Part shown: positions 1-5,172 of the stretch, piece by piece
Numbering within the stretch: position 1 is the first letter of the stretch
Layout: every line of letters begins with the position of its first letter
Origin: Acidocella sp. 35-58-6
GTDB taxonomy: Bacteria; Pseudomonadota; Alphaproteobacteria; Acetobacterales; Acetobacteraceae
Assembly (NCBI GenBank): GCA_002281005.1
Contig: NCFD01000126.1
Location: 1-5,172, forward strand
Length of the DNA: 5,172 nt
Direction: 5' to 3'
Program-made: the position numbers and the translations under genes
The notes under the pieces: generated by a model
What the model saw: the letters and a program-made list of their open reading frames with translations, nothing else
Database searches by the model: none
Told to the model about the DNA's origin: nothing

Positions 1-5
1 ATTGA

Positions 6-815
6 TCAGAATCGGCGGGCAATGCCGATGTACAGATGCACGTCCGGCGCATCGCGGTTCAGACCGAACTCGCTGCCGACATCAAGCTGGGCGTTGCGCC
101 CGACCATGATGCCCATTGCAGCGCCGGCGATCGCCTGCGTGGAAGCGCCATCGGGATCGTCATCCCGCAGCACTGCCGCTTCGATGGCCAGGGTGGCGCC
201 GTTCATTGGCGCAATGCTAACTCCACCTGCAGTACCATAGGCAAAATGACGGCCATGGCCGCTTTGGTTGACCGCTGCGTCGACTTCCGGTGTCAGCGCG
301 ACGCTGATCAGGTCGTTGATCGGCATGCTGAGTGGTACCTGAAGGCCCGCGCCCCAATCTCCCGCGCCGATCGCGCTTCCCCCCGTGGGCAGGATAACTG
401 ACGGAAGCAGCGCGACCGAGACTGCCTTGCCATCGGGGTCGATCAGGTTTCTTTTGATCCCCAGCGTGACATCGCCGGTACCCGACGCGCTGTCGATTGT
501 ACCGGCCTGACGATCGCGGGTTCGATTGCGGCCAAAGGGCGTCCAGCCGACGCGCAGTTCGGCATGCTCGGCGATGCCATAGCGCAGCAGAAGGTCACCG
601 ATCAGATAGCTATCGGTAATGTCATCCGGGGTGGCTTCATGGGTCCAGTCAGCGAACGACATTTCGGCGGTGAGATGGCCCGGTTCGACGGTGCAGAGCG
701 GCGTATCGATACCGGGTCGATCCGGGCAGAAATCCCGCGCCGATGCGGGCTGCGCGACCGCAACGGCGATCAACAGGATGATCCAGCCGAGCCGTAATAT
801 GGGCCAATGCTTCAT
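6..815 (-). CDS. Putative outer-membrane transporter-like beta-barrel protein, secreted
   Basis: This 269-residue protein starts with a clear Sec signal peptide: Lys2 and Arg8 in the n-region, a hydrophobic core at about residues 9-22 (WIILLIAVAVA), and an Ala-Ser-Ala cleavage site near residue 26. The mature part has alternating polar and hydrophobic stretches, many Gly residues, and ends in Arg-Arg-Phe; a terminal Phe is typical of BAM-inserted outer-membrane proteins. The early segment with Cys30, DRPG and Cys41, and the GTGD and LPTGG segments, resemble the proteobacterial 'transporter' barrel family related to the phenol-degradation MetA-pathway group. That assignment is from memory of the family, and no substrate can be inferred. 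I chose ATG 815 because it gives a normal-length signal peptide, although no Shine-Dalgarno precedes it. An in-frame ATG at 881 has a good Shine-Dalgarno and would add 22 residues. The gene lies just downstream of a truncated mmsA and was probably brought there by the same rearrangement. Confidence 0.75.
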   Translation of the reverse strand: MKHWPILRLGWIILLIAVAVAQPASARDFCPDRPGIDTPLCTVEPGHLTAEMSFADWTHEATPDDITDSYLIGDLLLRYGIAEHAELRVGWTPFGRNRTRDRQAGTIDSASGTGDVTLGIKRNLIDPDGKAVSVALLPSVILPTGGSAIGAGDWGAGLQVPLSMPINDLISVALTPEVDAAVNQSGHGRHFAYGTAGGVSIAPMNGATLAIEAAVLRDDDPDGASTQAIAGAAMGIMVGRNAQLDVGSEFGLNRDAPDVHLYIGIARRF

Positions 816-871
816 TGCTTTTGGGCCGCAATGGGCGGTCTGAAAACGGCTGCCTTGAGCCCGAGGAATAA

Positions 872-1690
872 TCAGCCGCATCGCGGACCTCTTATGTCTG
901 GTGGGGATCGATCGACATTCGAACAGTAAAAACCTACCCCAGCACCGCCGAAGCAATGCGCGCGCTTACCGTTCTGGGCAGCGGTGGCGTAGATGTAATT
1001 GGCGATATCGGACGAGCCGACAAAGCCGATGCCCATCACGCGTGGATCGTGCAGCAGGGCATCCACAGCAACTTTATCGCCGTTGACTACGTTGAAAATA
1101 CCTGGTGGGCCACCGGCTTCAATGAACAGCTCCGCCAAACGCAGCGGGCATGAAGGGTCACGTTCGGATGGCTTGAGGATAAAGGCGTTGCCGCAGGCGA
1201 TGGCGGGGGCAGCCTTCCAAAGCGGGATCATGGCCGGGAAGTTAAACGGGGTAATCCCGGCCACCACACCAAGTGGCTGGCGCATTGAGTACACATCGAT
1301 GCCGGTACCGGCAGCGTCGGAGTATTCGCCCTTCAGCAGATGCGGGATGCCGATGGCGAATTCGAGCACTTCAACGCCGCGCTGAATATCACCCTTGGCA
1401 TCGGGGATGGTTTTGCCGTGCTCGGATGAAATCATCCGGGCGAGTGGTTCCATATTGGCATTGATCAGGTCGAGGAACTTCATCAGCACGCGGGCACGGC
1501 GCTGCGGGTTGGTGGCGGCCCAGGCCGGTTGGGCGGCGGCGGCATTGGCGATAACGGCTTCAACTTCGGCAACGCTGGCCAACGGCACGTGGGCCTGAAC
1601 GGCACCAGTGTTTGGGTCGAACACGTCAGCAAAACGGCCTGACTGGCCGGCTACGGATTTGCCGCCGATGAAATGGGTAAGTTCACGCAT
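872..1690 (-). pseudogene. mmsA: Truncated methylmalonate-semialdehyde dehydrogenase (CoA-acylating), C-terminal half lost
   Basis: Intact MmsA is about 500 residues. It oxidises methylmalonate semialdehyde or malonate semialdehyde to propionyl-CoA or acetyl-CoA with NAD and CoA, in valine and myo-inositol breakdown. Here residues 1-250 are convincing. They include the PFNFPAMIPLWK segment characteristic of the family (about 148-159), the ILKPSE motif with the NAD-contacting Lys173, the GFVGSS nucleotide-binding loop (about 222-227), and FGGA at 247-250. After FGGA the expected Lys-Asn-His continuation is replaced by 22 unrelated codons and a TGA at 874-872. The catalytic cysteine (expected near residue 285) and the remaining NAD-binding, catalytic and oligomerisation parts are therefore absent. 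Genuine mmsA DNA spans about 941-1690. ATG 1690 is preceded by GAGGAA at 10 nt. A TTG at 1699 is in frame but sits only 1 nt from that site. The product cannot be an active dehydrogenase. Confidence 0.9.
888..893 (-). promoter_or_regulatory. Shine-Dalgarno AAGAGG before the alternative ATG at 881
   Basis: Read on the minus strand, AAGAGG sits 6 nt before an ATG at 881-879 that is in frame with the outer-membrane protein. It supports a longer 291-residue product. That product would have a 22-residue extension ahead of an otherwise standard signal peptide, so the start remains undecided between 881 and 815. The ATG overlaps the stop of the truncated mmsA frame (ATGCGGCTGA), which would allow translational coupling. 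Confidence 0.45.
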
Positions 1691-1700
1691 AATGAGCAAG

Positions 1701-1706
1701 TTCCTC
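1701..1706 (-). promoter_or_regulatory. Ribosome binding site of the mmsA remnant
   Basis: GAGGAA on the minus strand lies 10 nt before ATG 1690 and only 1 nt before the alternative TTG at 1699. The spacing favours the ATG. The translation signals of mmsA therefore appear intact although the gene is cut short. Confidence 0.5.
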
Positions 1707-1782
1707 GAAGTGGTTGTTCTTGGGCGGTATTAAGCATGGAAAAGGCTATCCGGCTAGCGCGGCCATGTGGAGCAACGCAAGT

Positions 1783-1799
1783 ATGGTTTTAGGAACCAT
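1783..1799. repeat. Short inverted repeat in the paiB-mmsA gap
   Basis: ATGGTT (1783-1788) and AACCAT (1794-1799) form a perfect 6-bp stem with a 5-nt loop, in the 122-nt gap between paiB and the mmsA remnant. On the minus strand no T-run follows it, so it is not a good terminator for paiB. On the plus strand TTTTG follows, but no plus-strand gene ends here. It could be an operator-like dyad upstream of mmsA or chance. I saw no convincing -35/-10 pair in this gap. Confidence 0.3.
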
Positions 1800-1812
1800 T
1801 TTGTTGAAAAGC

Positions 1813-2439
1813 CTATTCTTTTAAGGTTTTTTCCATCACGGCCGCGAGGCGTGGATTTTCGCTGGCGAGGCCCGCGACAACACCTTCACGGTCGGCTTTG
1901 GAGCGGTTCTGGTTGAGCTTGCGTTTGCCCTCGATACGCGAAATATGCAGCACCACGCCGACAATGCCCTTAAGTTGGGCGGCGATGTAATCATCCGGCG
2001 CATCACTCACCGCCCAAGGATGGGCCCGGGGTGTCTCGTAACGGTTGGTCAACCGGCTAACAATGCCGAGAATATCCTGTGCTTCACTGATAATTTCCAA
2101 ACGGCCATATACATGCACGGCCTCGTAGTTCCAGGTCGGCACCACTTTGCCGTGCTCCTGTTTGGCGGCGTACCAGGAGGGGCTGACATAGCCGTCAGCG
2201 GCTACGAAAATTGCGAGCGATTCAGCTTTCGGGTCGAAGGCTTTCCAATGCTCATTGGCCTTGGCAAAATGGCCGATCAGTGTGTCGCCATGCAAAGTGA
2301 GCGGTAAATGGGTGGCCACCATCCGGGGGGCGTTGGCGGCATCCGCCATTATTGAGATCAGGACCGGCAGCGACGCCGCCTGCATGATGGCTTGCAATTC
2401 CTCGGGGCGGTCTTCGGCGAAAGCGGGAGGAATATACAT
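1813..2439 (-). CDS. PaiB-type FMN-binding protein (putative negative transcriptional regulator)
   Basis: This 208-residue protein matches the PaiB family along its full usual length of about 200 residues. Recognisable parts are the N-terminal MYIPPAF, THLPL (43-47), the GHFAKANEHW segment (56-65), YVSPSWY (84-90), VPTWNY (100-105), and a C-terminal KLNQNR (164-169) followed by Lys/Asp-rich sequence. The family is a flavin-reductase-like split barrel. In Bacillus, PaiB was described as affecting sporulation and protease gene expression, and PaiB-family proteins are annotated as FMN-binding regulators. An enzymatic role for this copy is equally possible. It starts 12 nt after the alpha/beta hydrolase stop with only a weak Shine-Dalgarno (CGGA), so translation is probably coupled to that gene. 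It ends in TAG, with no clear rho-independent terminator behind it. Confidence 0.9.
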   Translation of the reverse strand: MYIPPAFAEDRPEELQAIMQAASLPVLISIMADAANAPRMVATHLPLTLHGDTLIGHFAKANEHWKAFDPKAESLAIFVAADGYVSPSWYAAKQEHGKVVPTWNYEAVHVYGRLEIISEAQDILGIVSRLTNRYETPRAHPWAVSDAPDDYIAAQLKGIVGVVLHISRIEGKRKLNQNRSKADREGVVAGLASENPRLAAVMEKTLKE

Positions 2440-2451
2440 GGCGGTGTCCGA

Positions 2452-3234
2452 TCAGCGCGGCAGGGAGGTTTCGAATTTAATAATGCTGTCTGCAACGTCG
2501 CGCCAGCGCGGCTCCAGCATCATCATATGAGACATTTCATCAAACATGAGGGGCGTGGTTTTATAGGTTTTGGCCGTCACCGCCACCGCCTCCGGCGGCA
2601 CCAGATGGTCTTGCCCGGCCCCCAGAACCAGCATTGGCGTGGTGATATGGCTGGCATCCTTGATGCCGCGGGTCATCATCGCTGCCACGGCGCGGTAACT
2701 CTCGGCTTGGATATTGCCCAGATACTGGTCCATCGAGCGGTCATCGGGCCCGCGTGAAAACATTTGATAGCGCAGATTATCCAGATCGCTGCTGCTGGAG
2801 GCGACGGTTTGCGAGATGCCGGCACGCAGCACGCTGAACGGCTGCGAGAGGAACGTTTTGAACAGTTGCGCAAAAATCGGCTTCGGCGAGGCAGAGGCCA
2901 GCAAAACCGCGCCGCGGGCGTTGTGTCTCGTTAAGTAGGTCTGGGTAACAAAGCCGCCCATCGAGTGTCCGACGATCAAAGGCCGATCCAAGCCATCGAC
3001 CACGGTTTTGAGGTCGCGTGCGTAATCGCCGATGGAAAAGCTGTTAATCAGGGCAACGCCCTCGCTCTCGCCATGCCCGCGCAAATTGAAGGCGACGGCG
3101 TCATACCCTTGCGCTGCGAAATACGGCAGGAAAAACGGTTGCCAATACCAGTCCCAGCACCAGGCGCCGTGCAGGAACAGCACCGTGCCACGCCTGGTGC
3201 CGATCGCGGGCCGGGTGACGATTTGTAGTTTCAT
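2452..3234 (-). CDS. Alpha/beta hydrolase
   Basis: This is a 260-residue single-domain, probably cytoplasmic alpha/beta-hydrolase-fold protein with no signal peptide. The catalytic triad is visible: the nucleophile elbow GHSMGG with Ser91, Asp209 in GAGQDHLVPPE, and His236 in MSHMMML. The oxyanion-hole motif LFLHGAW (His22-Gly23) and the LRGHGES strand-loop (about residues 51-57) are in the usual order, with a cap region between about 115 and 190. The fold covers esterases, lipases and C-C hydrolases, so the substrate is unknown. The Met-rich MSHMMML stretch around the catalytic His is a little unusual. I prefer ATG 3234 because family proteins begin close to the first strand; a TTG at 3252 would add six residues. 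Neither start has a strong Shine-Dalgarno. The gene follows the aldo/keto reductase by 54 nt and is followed by paiB after 12 nt. Confidence 0.93.
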   Translation of the reverse strand: MKLQIVTRPAIGTRRGTVLFLHGAWCWDWYWQPFFLPYFAAQGYDAVAFNLRGHGESEGVALINSFSIGDYARDLKTVVDGLDRPLIVGHSMGGFVTQTYLTRHNARGAVLLASASPKPIFAQLFKTFLSQPFSVLRAGISQTVASSSSDLDNLRYQMFSRGPDDRSMDQYLGNIQAESYRAVAAMMTRGIKDASHITTPMLVLGAGQDHLVPPEAVAVTAKTYKTTPLMFDEMSHMMMLEPRWRDVADSIIKFETSLPR

Positions 3235-3261
3235 GGCCGGATCATACCGCAAACCGAAACA

Positions 3262-3279
3262 GGCGCCACAATACGCGCC
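3262..3279 (-). other. GC-rich hairpin between the aldo/keto reductase and hydrolase genes
   Basis: GGCGC and GCGCC form a perfect 5-bp stem with an 8-nt loop in the 54-nt gap. On the minus strand it is followed by TGTTTCGGTTT, which is T-rich but not a clean T-run. It could act as a weak terminator or attenuator that lowers expression of the hydrolase and paiB relative to the reductase, or as an mRNA-stabilising element. The stem is short, so this is tentative. Confidence 0.3.
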
Positions 3280-3288
3280 CGTAATGGG

Positions 3289-4281
<993 letters not shown>

Positions 4282-4288
4282 GTGCGTA

Positions 4289-4293
4289 TCCTT
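4289..4293 (-). promoter_or_regulatory. Ribosome binding site setting the aldo/keto reductase start
   Basis: AAGGA on the minus strand lies 7 nt before ATG 4281. It falls inside the coding region that would be used if ATG 4296 were the start, so it favours the 330-residue form. It is the strongest Shine-Dalgarno in the window. Confidence 0.65.
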
Positions 4294-4366
4294 CATAAAT
4301 ACTTACGATGACCGGGATATGGTTCGTCTCGGTTCATCCTACAACCCAAAGTGCGTGTCGTGCAGG

Positions 4367-5149
4367 TCAGATGGCAACGGAGGCAATGGCCCGGGCGTGG
4401 GCAAATTGCTCCGGCGGCAGATAGGCGCTCAAAATTTCATCTGGCGTCCCATCGGCCTTCACTTCGCCTTGGTCCATCCAGATCACCCGGTTACACCATT
4501 GCATGATGATGGTGGGCGCGTGCGATGACAGCACGAGAATTTCTGCCCCTCGTACCATGGTTTCTAGCCGGTGTTTGGCTTTGGTCATGAAGCTGGCATC
4601 GCCGGCGAGGATCCATTCATCCATCAGCAGAATTTGCGGTTTGATGGCAGTGGCGAGCGCGAAGCCCAGCCGGACGATCATGCCGGAGCTATAGGTGCGC
4701 ACCGGCAATTCCAGAAATTGCTCAAGCTCCGAGAAGGCCGCGACATCAGCCAGCAAGCGGTCGATTTGAACCGGGTTCAGGCCGTTGAATAAGCCGCGCA
4801 ACCGGATGTTTTCGCGTCCGGTCAGTTCCAGGTTCATCCCTTGGCCGGGATCCAGCAAGGCCGTAATTGTGCCACGGATGCTGATCTGGCCTTGCAAAGG
4901 CTCATAAATACCGGCCATGGTGCGCAGCAGGGTGGTTTTGCCAGCCCCGTTTGACCCAATTAAGCCAATTCGGTCGCCAGAGTTCAAAGACAGCGAAATA
5001 TTACGTAGCGCTGAGACAAACGGCCGGTGTTTGGCATCTTCGCTAATCCGCTTGGCAGCCACCGCGAACATGGTCTTTTTCAGGCTGCGGCTATCAGCAT
5101 GGTAGAGTGGAAATTCCACCGAGATATCCTGAATATCGATGGCCGCCAT
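4367..5149 (-). CDS. Polysaccharide-export ABC transporter ATP-binding protein (Wzt/KpsT type)
   Basis: This 260-residue cytoplasmic ATPase powers export of O-antigen, capsule or a similar polysaccharide together with an ABC-2 permease. The N-terminal segment with SRSLKKT (about 20-26) before the first core strands is typical of the Wzt/TagH group. Walker A GSNGAGKT is at 65-72 (Lys71). The ELTGRENIRLRGL segment (about 108-120) is the hallmark of this subfamily. The signature motif is YSSGM (153-157), Walker B is ILLMDE (Asp177, Glu178), and the switch His is His200 in LSSHAP. It ends about 60 residues after the switch, so it lacks the carbohydrate-binding C-terminal domain of O9a-type Wzt and must recognise substrate or chain end differently. 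ATG 5149 starts 2 nt after a probable permease stop, with no good Shine-Dalgarno, so translational coupling is likely. A TTG at 5161 is a weaker alternative because it would overlap that stop. Confidence 0.94.
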   Translation of the reverse strand: MAAIDIQDISVEFPLYHADSRSLKKTMFAVAAKRISEDAKHRPFVSALRNISLSLNSGDRIGLIGSNGAGKTTLLRTMAGIYEPLQGQISIRGTITALLDPGQGMNLELTGRENIRLRGLFNGLNPVQIDRLLADVAAFSELEQFLELPVRTYSSGMIVRLGFALATAIKPQILLMDEWILAGDASFMTKAKHRLETMVRGAEILVLSSHAPTIIMQWCNRVIWMDQGEVKADGTPDEILSAYLPPEQFAHARAIASVAI

Positions 5150-5151
5150 GG

Positions 5152-5172
5152 TCAGACCCAATACGCAACGCG
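5152..5172 (-). CDS. C-terminal end of a probable ABC-2 polysaccharide permease (partial)
   Basis: Six open codons ending in TGA (minus strand 5154-5152) would encode Arg-Val-Ala-Tyr-Trp-Val. An Arg-rich to Tyr-Trp-Val tail fits what I recall of polysaccharide-export permease ends. A permease stop 2 nt before the ATPase start is also the normal gene order for Wzm/Wzt or KpsM/KpsT pairs. Only 21 nt are visible, so this is mainly inferred from context. The gene continues beyond the right edge. Confidence 0.4.
   Translation of the reverse strand, partial: RVAYWV

Noticed and set aside
36..401. Plus-strand open frames of 60-130 codons scattered over the whole window.
   Set aside because: All lie opposite well-supported minus-strand genes, show low-complexity Arg/Ala/Gly-rich composition typical of shadow frames, and have no recognisable domains.
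898..930. tRNA-like 3' end on the minus strand: GTTCGAAT followed by a CCCCACCA-type ending, suggesting an attachment site at a tRNA remnant near the junction.
   Set aside because: The bases flanking TTCGAAT do not pair as a T-stem, the spacing to the CCA is wrong by about two bases, and no 5' acceptor strand or anticodon arm is present.
903..940. A 38-nt span beginning with GGGG at the mmsA breakpoint (minus strand), reminiscent in length and first bases of a Tn3-family terminal inverted repeat.
   Set aside because: Beyond the four G residues the sequence does not match Tn3-family ends that I recall, no transposase or second end is in the window, and no target duplication can be tested.
816..956. 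Extending the outer-membrane protein to the first possible start at 956.
   Set aside because: That extension would read through the junction into antisense-like mmsA-derived bases and place about 47 unrelated residues before the signal peptide; there is no supporting ribosome binding site.
1807..1822. AAAAG...CTTTT inverted repeat overlapping the paiB stop, as a terminator.
   Set aside because: The stem is five A/T-rich pairs and no T-run follows on the transcribed strand, so it would be unstable.
4316..4344. TTGTAG and CATATC with 17-nt spacing on the minus strand, upstream of the aldo/keto reductase, as a sigma-70-type promoter.
   Set aside because: The -10 element matches only three of six consensus bases, so it is too weak to call although its location in the 85-nt gap is sensible.

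Overview
The window looks like chromosomal DNA of a Gram-negative alphaproteobacterium. The evidence is a polysaccharide-export ABC ATPase, an outer-membrane-type protein with a Sec signal peptide and a C-terminal Phe, and a methylmalonate-semialdehyde dehydrogenase of the alphaproteobacterial type. The order or genus cannot be fixed from sequence alone. Every real gene is on the minus strand, so the text below follows transcription from high to low coordinates.

At the right edge, the last codons of a probable ABC-2 permease run into a Wzt/KpsT-type ATPase (4367-5149) whose start lies 2 nt past the permease stop. This is the end of a surface-polysaccharide export pair. After 85 nt comes an aldo/keto reductase (3289-4281), then an alpha/beta hydrolase (2452-3234), then a PaiB-type FMN-binding protein (1813-2439). 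Gaps in this stretch are 54 and 12 nt, so these genes probably form one transcription unit of small-molecule metabolism or detoxification. No pathway substrate can be read from the sequence.

A 122-nt gap separates paiB from mmsA. The mmsA gene has a normal start and a good N-terminal half but breaks off at about base 940/941, right after the Phe-Gly-Gly-Ala of the NAD-binding region. It then runs through 22 unrelated codons to a stop. The catalytic cysteine and the whole C-terminal half are missing, so it is a pseudogene. The DNA to the left (1-940) is unrelated to mmsA and carries a putative outer-membrane transporter-like protein (6-815, or 6-881 from an earlier start).

The mmsA breakpoint is the most notable feature. 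It is a rearrangement or assembly junction that places the outer-membrane gene directly behind the mmsA remnant, with the mmsA tail stop overlapping a Shine-Dalgarno-equipped ATG of the next gene. I saw no CRISPR array, RNA gene, transposase, integrase or defence system. I do not think the window holds a wholly new system; the genes belong to known families.
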